Assembly (NCBI RefSeq): GCF_015627125.1
Contig: NZ_VTDO01000001.1
Span: 1 to 64,000, forward strand
Direction: 5' to 3'
Length of the DNA stretch: 64,000 nt
DNA from: Acinetobacter rathckeae
Lineage (GTDB): Bacteria > Pseudomonadota > Gammaproteobacteria > Pseudomonadales > Moraxellaceae
Made by a program: the position numbers and the translations under genes. Positions within the stretch are counted from its first letter, which is position 1, and every line of letters begins with the position of its first letter. Shown in pieces: positions 8,825 to 18,385 of the stretch. Below the pieces are notes generated by a model. That model saw nothing but the letters and a program-made list of their open reading frames with translations. It ran no database searches and was not told the origin of the DNA.

Positions 8825-11395
8825 TTATTTTTTGGTTTTTTTACGTGAACGCCGTTTTGCATTATCAGCAGCCAATGCACTTAAGGCTTCTTGTAGCTCT
8901 TCATCACTAAATTGGGTGATGTGTTTGAGCATATTTAATTTGGTGTCATCTAAGACTAAATTTGCATACTGTGCGGTATTGGTAAGGTATTGATCAAACT
9001 CAATTAAACCTTGTTGTACACGAATATAACCTTTTTGTGTGAGTACTTTTAAGAAGCTTTGGAACAACGATTTATCAAAAAAGTCAGGTGAGTTGTATTC
9101 GTAGAGTACAGATAAACGCTGACCAAGTAGGTAGCCTAAATCTTCGACTTGTTTAACCGAAATATTGCCTGAACCACGCTGTGTAATAATGGCTAAAATC
9201 ATGTAGTAGCGTTCAAGGCTTTGCTTGACTGAACCTGCCAAAATGACAATTTGGTCATGGGTTTCTGTATTTGGCGTTGGGCTAATGAGGTATGTACCAT
9301 CTGTGCTGATCAGGCCGACTTTTATCAGTTGGTCAATATATTGTTCAATCGCAGGTGCAAGCGTTGTGCTATCCCATTTGGTAAACAGTTCAGCTTTCAA
9401 GAATGGGTACAGTGTAACCATCACGTTAACGAGGTCTGTACGCGCAATTTTACCATTTAAGTCAACGAGCGATGCAATGAGTGACGGTAAAATAAAGGCG
9501 TGTAAAATATTATTTCTAAAATAGGTGAGTAAAACGGCTTGGTCATCTGCAATGGCAATAATGTCACCCAGTGCATGTGGTACACGCTGAATTAGTTTGA
9601 GTTTTAGCCCGTGTGCAATGATTTCTGCACCTGAAAATTTCGTTATTTCAGTACGTGTATCGTATGGGAGTGCTCGTGCAATGCTTAGATAGGTGTCTAG
9701 TTGTTTGACTAAGAGCTCTTCACTGACGGTATGTTTTTCTGTTGAAAGTAGAATGAGTGATAATAATGTGACAGGATTAATCACGACCGCATTATTAATT
9801 TTTTCTAAAATTTCATAGGCTGAGCTGGTAATGGCCTCAGAGATTTCTGTTGGAATTGGGTCGTCATTTTTTTCAATGCGAATATGATCGGCTTGATGTT
9901 GTTTTAACACATCATCTAAAAATACAGGCTCACCAAAGTTGAGATGTACTTGCCCAAAGATACGTTCAATTTTTCGAATGGTTTTGACTAAGCCTAAAAT
10001 AGACTCGGCCTCTTTAGGTTTACCTTGTAGCTCACCAATATAGGTTGAGCCCTCCATAAGGCGTTCATAGCCAATATAGGTTGGAATAAATACAATTGGT
10101 TTATTTTTACCTTTATTACGTAGGTGACTATGTACAGTCATGGCTAACATGCCTGTTTTTGGTGGCAGTAAGCGACCTGTTCTAGAGCGACCACCTTCAA
10201 TAAAGTACTCTAAAGGCGTATTTCTAGATACAATGCTGTATAAATATTCTTTAAATACCGAAGTGTATAGTCCATTACCACGGAACGAGCGACGAATAAA
10301 AAAGGCACCGCCACCACGTAAAAATTGTCCAACGAGTGGTAAGTTGAGGTTATCGCCTGCGGCAATATATGGTACCATGAGGCCACGACGGTGAATAATA
10401 TAAGATAAAAGTAAATAGTCGATATGACTACGATGACATGGGGTGTAAATGATTTCGTAGTCTTTGGCTAACTCACGTACCGTATTAAAGTTATGCACTT
10501 CAACGCCGTCATACAGTTGCGTCCACAGTCGAGTAAGTGCCATATCACCAAAGCGTATGGTGGAATATGAGTAGTCAGATACAATTTCATTGATATAGCC
10601 AACCGCTCTACGTTCAGCTTCAAATAAACTGATTTTACTGCGAATACTTTCACGGCGAATAGATTCTTCTAAATCGGGCGATTTCATCAAAGATTGAATG
10701 ACGTTACGGCGGTCAGATAAATCTGGCCCAAGTACTGCTTCTCGTTGACGGTCTAAATATTGGTTTAAATGGTTGACAATATAGGTTGCAGGCGAAAGAT
10801 TGGCATGTGTTTCTTTTGCTGTGGCAACCAATGCACGTAAAGAGTGTTTATTATGAAACTCTAAAAAAGTTTGTCGACCATGTAAGCCAATGTTGACCAG
10901 TTGTTTAACCTTGCTTGGTGTAGCCCATGTGTCGGTAAAAAGTAGTTTAAATAAAGAGTCTTCTTTGTCTGGCGAACGCCCCCACAAGACTGTAACAGGA
11001 ATCAGTTGAATGTCTGCATTTGGATTGGCTTCGATAAACGCAATAAGGCGTAGTAGCTTGGGTGGAAGTGCGTGTTTATGTTTGGCTAAATAACTGGTGT
11101 CTTGATGTTGCAAAAAGAAGACTGAGGTTTTTTCTATGTGTTGTTCTAATTGCAGTGGTTCAAGTGCAGGGTGTAGGGCTAAACGCCGTGTTTCACCATC
11201 AAGTACCAAAGCATTACTTCGAGAGTAACTTTGCAATACGTAGCAGACAGCAGTTGGGTGTTCATGGTCTTGAGGTGTGTCTTGTTCTGTTGCTTGTAGG
11301 GTAGGGACGTCGCCAAGTACGCGTGGTTTTACCACTAGGTCAAGCACTTTACTTGATAATCTACGATAGATTTGACCAAAACTACGCTTGGGCAT
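8825..11395 (-). CDS. plsB: PlsB, glycerol-3-phosphate 1-O-acyltransferase
   Basis: Membrane-bound enzyme for the first step of phospholipid synthesis, transferring an acyl chain from acyl-ACP or acyl-CoA to sn-1 of glycerol-3-phosphate. At 856 aa it has the size of gammaproteobacterial PlsB. Conserved acyltransferase blocks are visible: HRSHIDYLL (HX4D), the following GGGAFFIRRSFRGN, FIEGGRSRTGR and PIVFIPTYIGYE. The C-terminus is very basic (KRRSRKKTKK). Monocistronic by spacing. Confidence 0.95.
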   Translation of the reverse strand: MPKRSFGQIYRRLSSKVLDLVVKPRVLGDVPTLQATEQDTPQDHEHPTAVCYVLQSYSRSNALVLDGETRRLALHPALEPLQLEQHIEKTSVFFLQHQDTSYLAKHKHALPPKLLRLIAFIEANPNADIQLIPVTVLWGRSPDKEDSLFKLLFTDTWATPSKVKQLVNIGLHGRQTFLEFHNKHSLRALVATAKETHANLSPATYIVNHLNQYLDRQREAVLGPDLSDRRNVIQSLMKSPDLEESIRRESIRSKISLFEAERRAVGYINEIVSDYSYSTIRFGDMALTRLWTQLYDGVEVHNFNTVRELAKDYEIIYTPCHRSHIDYLLLSYIIHRRGLMVPYIAAGDNLNLPLVGQFLRGGGAFFIRRSFRGNGLYTSVFKEYLYSIVSRNTPLEYFIEGGRSRTGRLLPPKTGMLAMTVHSHLRNKGKNKPIVFIPTYIGYERLMEGSTYIGELQGKPKEAESILGLVKTIRKIERIFGQVHLNFGEPVFLDDVLKQHQADHIRIEKNDDPIPTEISEAITSSAYEILEKINNAVVINPVTLLSLILLSTEKHTVSEELLVKQLDTYLSIARALPYDTRTEITKFSGAEIIAHGLKLKLIQRVPHALGDIIAIADDQAVLLTYFRNNILHAFILPSLIASLVDLNGKIARTDLVNVMVTLYPFLKAELFTKWDSTTLAPAIEQYIDQLIKVGLISTDGTYLISPTPNTETHDQIVILAGSVKQSLERYYMILAIITQRGSGNISVKQVEDLGYLLGQRLSVLYEYNSPDFFDKSLFQSFLKVLTQKGYIRVQQGLIEFDQYLTNTAQYANLVLDDTKLNMLKHITQFSDEELQEALSALAADNAKRRSRKKTKK

Positions 11396-11631
11396 GAAAC
11401 ACTCCTCTAAACACCCTATTTACTTTGATTGAACATGAATAAATAGAGCTAACATACGCTCGAAACGGTGATTTTACCCAAAATGTGTCTTTTAAGACAG
11501 TAAAACTATAAAAAATGCCATTGAATATAGACAGAAATAGTAAAAAAGTGGAAGAAATAGCAAAATACAGCGTCAAAAAAAAATGATCTAATACACTTAC
11601 TTTAAAAATAGTAATCAATAGCTGAGTAAGA

Positions 11632-12498
11632 ATGACTAGGTTAACGCAAGAACTGATCGAAATTTTAACGTTAGAAAAACTAGATGAAAATAAATACCTT
11701 GGTCAAAGTCGTGATTTGATCGGGAAACGTGTATTTGGTGGTCAAATTTTAGGTCAAGCATTACGTGCTGCGTCATATACTACAGATCGCCCTGCACATT
11801 CATTGCATGGTTATTTTTTACGTGGTGGAGATATTAATGAGCCAATCACTTACGAGGTTGAACGTTTAAGAGATGGGCAAAGTTTTGTAAGTCGACAAGT
11901 CCGTGCAATTCAATATGGGCGTACCATTTTCACTGCTTTGATTTCTTTTGCTTCTGCTGAAGAAGGATTGGAGTATCAGAAAAAACAACCAGACTACCCA
12001 CACCCAGATACGTTACAAGGCGAGCAAGAGATTAAAGAAAGTATGCTTCGCTTTATACCTGAGCCCCTCAAACCAAGTTTTATGCGTGAACGACACATTG
12101 AGCTAAAGCCGTTGAGTGATGTGCGTAATTTCTTTCGTCCTAAACCTGCTGAACCTGTATATGCACATTATGTGAAAACACACGATGTATTGCAAAATGA
12201 ACATGATCAAGTGGCATTGCATCAAGCAATTGTAGCCTTTTATTCAGATTTTGTTTTGATGACCACTGCACTTCGACCACATGGCTTGAGTTATCTTTCG
12301 CCAAACATTCAGTGTGCCAGTATTGACCATGCCATTTACTTTCATAAACCGATGCGTGCCGATGAATGGGTGCTATATGACATGGAAGCAACAGTGACCA
12401 GTAACTCACGTGGCATGAATTATGGCTACATGTGGCAAGACGGTGAGCTTGTCTGTAGCACTGTGCAAGAGGGCTTAATGCGATTACGGGAGTCCTAA
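11632..12498 (+). CDS. tesB: Acyl-CoA thioesterase II
   Basis: TesB family, 288 aa, with two hot-dog domains; hydrolyses medium and long acyl-CoA. The N-terminal stretch RVFGGQILGQALRAA and HSLHGYFLRGGD are characteristic, and the C-terminal domain contains SIDHAIYFHKPMRADEW with the conserved Asp and Gln/Thr catalytic environment. The ATG at 11632 is preceded by GAGTAAG. Divergent from plsB across about 236 bp; its function in fatty acid turnover fits that neighbour. Confidence 0.93.
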   Translation: MTRLTQELIEILTLEKLDENKYLGQSRDLIGKRVFGGQILGQALRAASYTTDRPAHSLHGYFLRGGDINEPITYEVERLRDGQSFVSRQVRAIQYGRTIFTALISFASAEEGLEYQKKQPDYPHPDTLQGEQEIKESMLRFIPEPLKPSFMRERHIELKPLSDVRNFFRPKPAEPVYAHYVKTHDVLQNEHDQVALHQAIVAFYSDFVLMTTALRPHGLSYLSPNIQCASIDHAIYFHKPMRADEWVLYDMEATVTSNSRGMNYGYMWQDGELVCSTVQEGLMRLRES

Positions 12499-12620
12499 TC
12501 TATAACACGAGTAAAGTGCTGTTTTAATAAAAAATTTCATATTTTTGTTTAAAAAAAGTGATGCAAATTTTAACTAATGTTATATGATTAAGTATTAGAA
12601 CAAGATAAAAATGGACAATT

Positions 12621-13889
12621 ATGAGTCTAAATACCCAAATTTTTATCGCAGCACTGCTTGGGGTTGTCGTTGGTTGTGTTCTGCGTCTTTATCCTGATAC
12701 TACGTTGTTTAGCAACAGTATTTATGGATTAAGTATTATGAGTAGCATTTTTATTGGTTGTTTAAAGATGCTACTTGTGCCACTGATTTTTACATCAATT
12801 GTGGTGGGGGTTGCCAGCCTAGAGTCGGGTAAGCAACTGGGTAAAGTCTGGAAAGTTACACTCATGTGTAGTTTTACCACCATGAGTTTATCTCTGATTT
12901 TAGGTTTAACCTGTGCTCATATCTTTGAAGTGGGTAAGGGCATGGATGTAACTTTGTTTAAGCATGCCATGGACCAGTATCATAGCCCTGCCCAAAGTCT
13001 AGATACATCTTCATTTATTACCAATTTTATTCAAAATACCTTAATCAATCCATTTAAAGCATTTAGTGATGGTAATGTTTTATCTGTTGTGGTGTTTGCC
13101 ATGCTTATTGGTCTGGCATTGGTGTATGGCGGTAAAAAGTTTCAAAACATTCGCACCTTTAATGAAGAGTTTTTTAACTTGGTGATGATGGTTGTTTCTT
13201 GGGTCATGAAGTTAGCGCCATTCGGTATCTTTGCACTCTTGGCCAAATTGATTGCTAAAGAAGATTTATCTGTATTAAGCCGTCTTGCTGAATTTGCTGC
13301 GATTGTCACAGGTACAACGCTGTTTCATGGTTTGATTGTATTGCCACTGTTGTTATGGATTTTTGGCAAAATGTCGCCGTGGAAATTCTTTAAAGGTGCT
13401 CGTTTAGCACTTATTACTGCATTTGCCACCAGTTCAAGTTCTGCAACCATGCCTTTGAGTATGAAGTGTGCACAAGAAAATTTAGGTGTTCGTCCTAAGA
13501 TTACAGGTTTTGTGATTCCTTTAGGCTCTCACTTAAATATGGATGGTACTGCTTTATATGAAGCGGCAGCAGCTTTATTTGTAGCGAACTTGATTGGCTT
13601 AGATTTAAGCCTCACACAGCAAATAATTGTCTGTTTAACTGCCATGATTGCATCACTTGGCGCACCTGGTATTCCAAGTGCAGGTATGGTGACCATGATT
13701 ATGGTTTTACAATCTGTAGGATTACCTGCCGAAGCCATTGCTATTTTACTGCCAATTGACCGTGTTTTAGACACAGTAAGAACGATGGTCAATGTTGAAG
13801 GCGATATGATGGTGAGTGTTGTGGTTGATCGTTATACGAAAGATGAAGATGTTGATCACTTGCCAACCAAAGAAGTGACCTCTGCTTAA
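12621..13889 (+). CDS. Dicarboxylate/amino acid:cation symporter (DAACS/GltP family)
   Basis: Inner-membrane secondary transporter of 422 aa in the DAACS family (GltP, DctA, SstT relatives). Eight transmembrane segments are expected, plus two hairpin loops. Signature regions are TSSSSATMPLS (hairpin 1), HLNMDGTALYE (TM7) and DRVLDTVRTMVNVEGD (TM8), the last carrying the Asp/Arg/Asn residues that bind the acidic substrate. The substrate is therefore probably glutamate, aspartate or a C4-dicarboxylate, but which one is not resolved. Followed by a large hairpin. Confidence 0.88.
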   Translation: MSLNTQIFIAALLGVVVGCVLRLYPDTTLFSNSIYGLSIMSSIFIGCLKMLLVPLIFTSIVVGVASLESGKQLGKVWKVTLMCSFTTMSLSLILGLTCAHIFEVGKGMDVTLFKHAMDQYHSPAQSLDTSSFITNFIQNTLINPFKAFSDGNVLSVVVFAMLIGLALVYGGKKFQNIRTFNEEFFNLVMMVVSWVMKLAPFGIFALLAKLIAKEDLSVLSRLAEFAAIVTGTTLFHGLIVLPLLLWIFGKMSPWKFFKGARLALITAFATSSSSATMPLSMKCAQENLGVRPKITGFVIPLGSHLNMDGTALYEAAAALFVANLIGLDLSLTQQIIVCLTAMIASLGAPGIPSAGMVTMIMVLQSVGLPAEAIAILLPIDRVLDTVRTMVNVEGDMMVSVVVDRYTKDEDVDHLPTKEVTSA

Positions 13890-13896
13890 AAAGATT

Positions 13897-13941
13897 AATG
13901 CACCACTAAACCTATGTAAAATATAGGTTTAGTGGTGCATT
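13897..13941 (+). terminator. 19-bp stem hairpin after the symporter gene
   Basis: A perfect 19-bp inverted repeat (AATGCACCACTAAACCTAT, 13897-13915, with its complement at 13923-13941) and 7-nt loop lie 8 bp after the stop codon. The T-run is weak, so it may act as a terminator or as an mRNA 3'-end stabiliser. Confidence 0.6.
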
Positions 13942-14186
13942 ATCTTTGTCTATAGCGAAAATAAAAAATAAATTCATGCATAATTATAGTATTTGTTATG
14001 TTATAACTATACATTATTTGCATCTTAGCTTGTATTCAGATAAGTACTTAAAACCTACATAATGCCTGCAAAAACAGGTTGCAAATGAAAACACTTCTCA
14101 TTTATTATAGGTGAGTAGTATCATCTAATTAAATATATGGTTGTATAACCGTTCAACAGATCATATAACAAGGTCACTATTGTGCT

Positions 14187-14945
14187 ATGAGTCACTCCTC
14201 TGTGTTAAATTCAAATCCTTCTCCTAAAAATATGAAAATCAAAGCGGGTGTTGCTTTCACAGCTGTAGTGGTTGGCCATATTGCTGTTTTGTGGGCTCTG
14301 GGGCAAATGAAGCCACATGAAGTAAAAACAGTGAAAAAAGTACCGATTCAGGCTCATTTTGTGAAAATTCAGCAACCTCCAAAACCGTTGCCACCAAAAC
14401 CGAAAGAGCCACCAAAACCGAAAAAAGAGGTGAAAGAGGTCAAGATTGTTAAAAATCCACCGCCACCACCTAAAAAAGTAGAAAAAGTACAGCAAGTGAA
14501 AAAGGCTGAGCAACCAAAAAGAGAAGTGCAACAGGTTGAAAAACCTCAACCCGTGATTGTACCTCCTGTAGTTTCTACGGTTGAAACAAAGCCTGTACCG
14601 CAACCAGAACCTGCACCAGCACCTCCTCAACCTGCACCTGCTGCAGAGCCTGCAGAAAAAACACCGAAAAGTGTAAGTATTGGGGGTAGCGGTGTGCAAT
14701 GGAGTCTTTCTCCGAAACCTTCGTATGAGCAAAGTGATTTAAGAGGTTCTCCTCGTTCGATTGTGGTACTGATTGAAGCCGATGAGAAAGGCAAAATTAT
14801 CAGTGTGGTTGTTGTGAAAAGCTCAGGGATACCTGCACTTGACCAAAAAATACTACGTGCTGTACGTGGTGCAAAATTTAAACCGTATATGGAAAATGGC
14901 GTGGCTTATCCGATTAAAGCACAACAACCATTTGACTTAAGTTAA
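14187..14945 (+). CDS. tonB: TonB, energy transducer
   Basis: Periplasm-spanning protein that couples the proton motive force to TonB-dependent outer-membrane receptors for siderophores, haem, vitamin B12 and similar ligands. 252 aa: an N-terminal membrane anchor (about 19-42, including conserved His31), a long Pro/Lys then Pro/Glu-rich spacer (about 60-155) and a C-terminal TonB domain (about 170-252, with LRGSPRSIVVLIEADEKGKI). It heads a tonB-exbB-exbD cluster with gaps of 31 bp and zero, so the three are probably co-transcribed. Confidence 0.93.
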   Translation: MSHSSVLNSNPSPKNMKIKAGVAFTAVVVGHIAVLWALGQMKPHEVKTVKKVPIQAHFVKIQQPPKPLPPKPKEPPKPKKEVKEVKIVKNPPPPPKKVEKVQQVKKAEQPKREVQQVEKPQPVIVPPVVSTVETKPVPQPEPAPAPPQPAPAAEPAEKTPKSVSIGGSGVQWSLSPKPSYEQSDLRGSPRSIVVLIEADEKGKIISVVVVKSSGIPALDQKILRAVRGAKFKPYMENGVAYPIKAQQPFDLS

Positions 14946-14976
14946 TTAATATTGCTAACAAATTAGGAAACAAGTA

Positions 14977-15570
14977 ATGAATTTTTCAGTGTACTGGCAA
15001 AGTGCAGATGCAGTAAGTAAAACCCTTTATTTCGTACTATTAACGATGTCTATTATTACATGGACGGTATTTTTTGTGCGTTTGATTGGGACTCGTAAAC
15101 TTAAGCAAACTGCATTTGCACGTTTAGAACAATCGTTAACAACATTAAAAGCACAATTGTCAGGTTTGACCTTTGAACAACGTAAAGCGGTTGCTGAGCA
15201 AGCATTGTTACGTGAAATTGCAGAGCAAAAAACAGGTATTGAAAAAGGCGTGCCTGTACTAGGAACAATCGCATCACTTGCACCATTTGTTGGTTTGTTT
15301 GGTACAGTGTGGGGTATTTTTCATGCACTTGTAGCAGTGGGAAGCACAGGCCAAGCAGGTCTTGCTCAGGTTGCAACCCCAGTAGGTGAGTCACTTATTA
15401 TGACTGGTTTTGGTTTGGCTGTTGCGATTCCTGCGGTACTGGCTTATAACATTTGCTTACGTGGTAATCGTGCTTTAGCTCATGGTTTACAAGACCAAGC
15501 ACATCACTTGTTAATTAACACCATGTTAGATGTTAAAGCAACACAACCTCAAGCGAGAGGAGAGGGTTAA
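14977..15570 (+). CDS. exbB: ExbB, TonB-system motor subunit
   Basis: MotA/TolQ/ExbB proton-channel family, 197 aa with three membrane segments. It forms the pentameric stator around ExbD. The conserved segment GTIASLAPFVGLFGTVWGI lies at about residues 88-106, and the third helix contains ESLIMTGFGLAVAIPAV. GGAAACAAG-type spacing precedes the ATG, and the stop overlaps the exbD start (TAATG). Confidence 0.94.
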   Translation: MNFSVYWQSADAVSKTLYFVLLTMSIITWTVFFVRLIGTRKLKQTAFARLEQSLTTLKAQLSGLTFEQRKAVAEQALLREIAEQKTGIEKGVPVLGTIASLAPFVGLFGTVWGIFHALVAVGSTGQAGLAQVATPVGESLIMTGFGLAVAIPAVLAYNICLRGNRALAHGLQDQAHHLLINTMLDVKATQPQARGEG

Positions 15571-15974
15571 TGGGCTTTCAATTGGGTGAAGATCAAGATT
15601 CTGGCATGAATGAAATGAACCTCATTCCATTGATTGATATTATGCTAGTTTTAATGATCATTTTCTTGGTCACAGCAACAGTGTCTAATCCATCTATTCC
15701 GTTGACTTTACCCAAAACGACAGCGGAAATATCAACACCGCCACCTAAAGCAATTACGATTAGTATTAACGCGAAGGGTGAGCTGGCTTGGAATGCTGAA
15801 GTCATTACTTTAGATGAGTTAGCAAAACGCTTCCAAGAAGCAGGTCAGGCAGAGCAAAAACCAACAGTTCAGTTACGTGCAGACAAAGAGTCGCGTTATG
15901 ATACGGTTGCTCAAGTCATGTCTAGAGCCAGTGAGGCGGGTCTAAGTGATCTGTCCTTTATGAGTGAAAACTAA
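15570..15974 (+). CDS. exbD: ExbD, TonB-system proton channel subunit
   Basis: ExbD/TolR family, 134 aa: a short cytoplasmic N-terminus, one membrane helix with the essential Asp (LIDIMLVL, Asp23) and a periplasmic domain. It works with ExbB to harvest the proton gradient for TonB. The start overlaps the exbB stop and a strong terminator follows, so it is the last gene of this operon. Confidence 0.94.
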   Translation: MGFQLGEDQDSGMNEMNLIPLIDIMLVLMIIFLVTATVSNPSIPLTLPKTTAEISTPPPKAITISINAKGELAWNAEVITLDELAKRFQEAGQAEQKPTVQLRADKESRYDTVAQVMSRASEAGLSDLSFMSEN

Positions 15975-16006
15975 TAAAAAAGGAGGCTGTTTAGCCTCCT
16001 TTTTAT
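15975..16006. terminator. terminator after exbD, also serving msrA
   Basis: AAAAAAGGAGGCT, loop GTTT, AGCCTCCTTTTTATT. T-rich on the plus strand and A-rich at the left arm, so it can work in both directions. Confidence 0.85.
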
Positions 16007-16527
16007 TATGCTTTAAGTAAGTGTTGGAACTTTTGACGTAGTTTTAATAGCTTTGGTGGAATAGCAAAGTTGCAGTAACCTTGTTCTGGGTTTTTTGCAT
16101 AAAAGTTTTGGTGATACTCTTCTGCTTTATAGTAGTTAGACACAGGCTCTATCTCTGTGACAACGTTTATCCCTTCTGTAATTAAATCATGAACCATTGT
16201 GGTCGCAATAGTTTTTTGCAATTCATCATAAAAGAAAATCACAGAACGGTATTGTGTCCCCACATCATTGCCTTGTCGGTTGAGTGTGGTTGGATCATGC
16301 ATGCCAAAAAAGACGTTCAATAGGTCTTGGTAGGTGATCACCTGTTCATCATATTCAATATATACCACCTCAGCATGACCTGTTGTTCCTGTGCAGACCT
16401 GCTCATAGGTTGGGTCTGTAGTTTTGCCACCCGCGTAGCCACTTTCAACCAGATGTACGCCTTTAAGTTCTAATAAAACGGACTCTATACACCAAAAACA
16501 ACCACCGCCAAACATTGCCTTTTGCAT
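16006..16527 (-). CDS. msrA: Peptide methionine sulfoxide reductase MsrA
   Basis: Cytoplasmic repair enzyme reducing Met-S-sulfoxide in proteins. The catalytic motif GCFWC is at residues 9-13 and the family blocks GYAGG, GHAEVV and QYRSVIFF are present; a C-terminal Cys in GYCNF could serve as resolving Cys. I chose the ATG at 16527 (MQKAMFGGG, 173 aa) because GAGAAAAG precedes it; an ATG at 16539 would add four residues. Single gene. Confidence 0.93.
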   Translation of the reverse strand: MQKAMFGGGCFWCIESVLLELKGVHLVESGYAGGKTTDPTYEQVCTGTTGHAEVVYIEYDEQVITYQDLLNVFFGMHDPTTLNRQGNDVGTQYRSVIFFYDELQKTIATTMVHDLITEGINVVTEIEPVSNYYKAEEYHQNFYAKNPEQGYCNFAIPPKLLKLRQKFQHLLKA

Positions 16528-16668
16528 GTCTTTTCTCATATTGCTAAATCATAAGTGTTATTTTACTTTTTTTTAGAAATTTTTATATAGAAACATAGTA
16601 AGCTTGTGTACAGTGATACTAACTTTTGGCAGTGTATTTTTATAAAATAATCAACGGATAAGACTACT

Positions 16669-17031
16669 ATGACTGATGATTTTATCGCCGATACTCTATA
16701 TGCAACACCAGATGAAGTTAAGCTCAAATATGAAAATGGTGATTTATATATTACTGGGTTTTGGGGGAAGGTTAAGCATCAATTTAAGTTTAATCATGTT
16801 CATTCTTTTCGTGTCACTCAAGAAAGAAAGACACTAAAGATGCAATCTGAAATAGAGAACTATGGAGCAGGGTTTATGTTGGTAAATGACGGTGATATCG
16901 ATCTTTATGATTGGTTAAATGCGCAAAATTATGGCTATCTTGATGGACTGAAGTTATATAAATATTTATTAGTATCTTGCGATGAAACACTGGAGATTGT
17001 GAGCGGATTTAAAATGGAAATCATTAGCTGA
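16669..17031 (+). CDS. Hypothetical protein, 120 aa
   Basis: I do not recognise this family. It encodes an acidic soluble protein without signal peptide or membrane segment, rich in aromatic residues (for example DLYITGFWGKVKHQFKFNH and NAQNYGYLDGLKLYKYLL). It begins with ATG at 16669 in an AT-rich stretch between msrA and pntAA, next to another unknown gene on the same strand (17255). Small, acidic, Tyr/Phe-rich proteins of this kind are sometimes immunity proteins, but nothing here proves that. Confidence 0.6.
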   Translation: MTDDFIADTLYATPDEVKLKYENGDLYITGFWGKVKHQFKFNHVHSFRVTQERKTLKMQSEIENYGAGFMLVNDGDIDLYDWLNAQNYGYLDGLKLYKYLLVSCDETLEIVSGFKMEIIS

Positions 17032-17254
17032 TATGAAAGAAGTGTTTAAATCATTTGTTTACTTTGTTTTTCAATAATTATAATGCACTAGTTATTTGGA
17101 AAGTCGCTGAAAAATTAAATCAAATACAGGTTGTAATATAGTTCTTATAAGTGAAATGATTTTGTACCAGTCTTTGTTATTAAATAAGGTAGTATTCCAG
17201 AGTGAATGTTGGGTGATCTTCTATATGAGGATACTGATGTAATGAGATTATATA

Positions 17255-17737
17255 GTGATCTTTATTAAAAAATTAAAAGAATGTGCTACAGAAAAATTAT
17301 TATCTGATTTAAGAGATGCTTTACTTAATGATTGTGGATTCAATTTAGATTTTATTCGTAGTAAATTGTGGGCTACGATCAGTTGGGATGATCATCAATT
17401 TTTTGATGAAGATGCCATTTATTTAGAACAGGCTCTGCTGGATTTATCCTTGAGTAAAATTTATGTTGCCTGTATTGATGATATTTTTTCAAAGAGTTTT
17501 TATGACATAGATGTGCAAGAGGTGGATATAGATCGTCATTCTATTGAAGAGTTGCATAACCCATATAATGATATGACTATGAGCAATAGTGTTATATTTT
17601 CTGCACCTTATTTAGAGTTTCTTATATTCATGCCGTGTACTTTTGAACGTGATTTGTATATTGCAGGTACATCTGAGTTTTTAAAATGTGTATCAAAAGG
17701 TGCAGGTTGGGAACCGATATTACTTTATAAAAGCTAA
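17255..17737 (+). CDS. Hypothetical protein, 160 aa
   Basis: No family recognised. Acidic, soluble-looking protein with no signal peptide, with clusters of Asp/Glu (WDDHQFFDEDAIYLEQALLD) and the C-terminus GAGWEPILLYKS. The start is uncertain: the frame opens at GTG 17255 with no clear Shine-Dalgarno, and no ATG lies near in frame. It follows the other unknown gene by 223 bp and precedes a putative 44-codon membrane peptide by 12 bp, so it could share a transcript with it. Confidence 0.55.
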   Translation: MIFIKKLKECATEKLLSDLRDALLNDCGFNLDFIRSKLWATISWDDHQFFDEDAIYLEQALLDLSLSKIYVACIDDIFSKSFYDIDVQEVDIDRHSIEELHNPYNDMTMSNSVIFSAPYLEFLIFMPCTFERDLYIAGTSEFLKCVSKGAGWEPILLYKS

Positions 17738-17749
17738 GGTTTATTTGCT

Positions 17750-17884
17750 ATGCTCCGTATTGCACGACCTCATTGGAAAGGTAAGTCCAGATCGAGCACC
17801 GTAATTGATTGGGTGATTACCTTTTTTAGTGTGATTCAAATTATGGTTTTTTTCTATTACTTACTAAAAACAGTAGCTGAATAG
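17750..17884 (+). CDS. Putative small membrane protein, 44 aa
   Basis: Short ORF from ATG 17750 to TAG 17884, below usual size limits. The N-terminal half is basic (MLRIARPHWKGKSRSS), and the C-terminal half is one hydrophobic segment (VITFFSVIQIMVFFYYLL), consistent with an N-in single-span inner-membrane peptide following the positive-inside rule. It starts 12 bp after the preceding gene's stop. No function can be assigned; the composition is more protein-like than chance ORFs in this AT-rich region. Confidence 0.45.
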   Translation: MLRIARPHWKGKSRSSTVIDWVITFFSVIQIMVFFYYLLKTVAE

Positions 17885-18385
17885 TGGTGGTTTTAAGGTT
17901 TTAGTGGTGCATAGGGGCTAATTTTATCAAATAAATGCGATTAAATAAGGCATTTACATCCATGCCTTTCACATATCATCTTCTTCATTTCTATAAAGCA
18001 ATATTAAAAAATAAACACATTAAACGATTATGCCTTAGAGTAAATATTGGTTATTCATGAAAAGTTACAAAGTTAAGGGAGCTTTATTGATTGTCAGCTT
18101 TAGGCTAAGTCATTATTTATACATTTAAAAATAAAACCTAAGACAAAAGGCTAATTGTATTTAACGATAAAATTTCGCTAATCTGAAAGGCAAACCTTGA
18201 TATTATATCTATTTTACGATGTGCTATAAAATTTGATATTAAAATACTGCTCATTTATAAAATAAATAATGGGTGGTATTTTTGTGTAAAATACATAGAA
18301 TCGATGCAGTAGATGAGCAGCGGCCAAGTACTGAAAACTACAAGACCGCCATGTTTAAACAATTACATTAGCTTGGGGAATACTC
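17885..18385. other. AT-rich noncoding region before pntAA
   Basis: About 500 bp with no convincing ORF on either strand. It contains an imperfect GCGGCC...GACCGC pairing near 18321-18353 shortly before the pntAA Shine-Dalgarno (TTGGGGAA). This is likely the promoter and leader of the pnt operon. No tRNA, riboswitch or repeat could be recognised. Confidence 0.4.

Noticed and set aside
14085..14130. Possible Fur box before tonB (AAATGA ... TCATTT near 14084-14105)
   Set aside because: The arms are 9 bp apart and the match to the 19-bp Fur consensus is poor. Iron control of tonB is likely on general grounds, but I cannot show a site.
14211..14732. 173-codon minus-strand frame opposite tonB
   Set aside because: Arg/Phe/Trp-rich mirror of the Pro/Lys repeats of TonB; antisense shadow only.
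18321..18353. Possible riboswitch or leader hairpin before pntAA
   Set aside because: The GCGGCC/GACCGC pairing has a mismatch and a long loop; no known riboswitch pattern is recognised.
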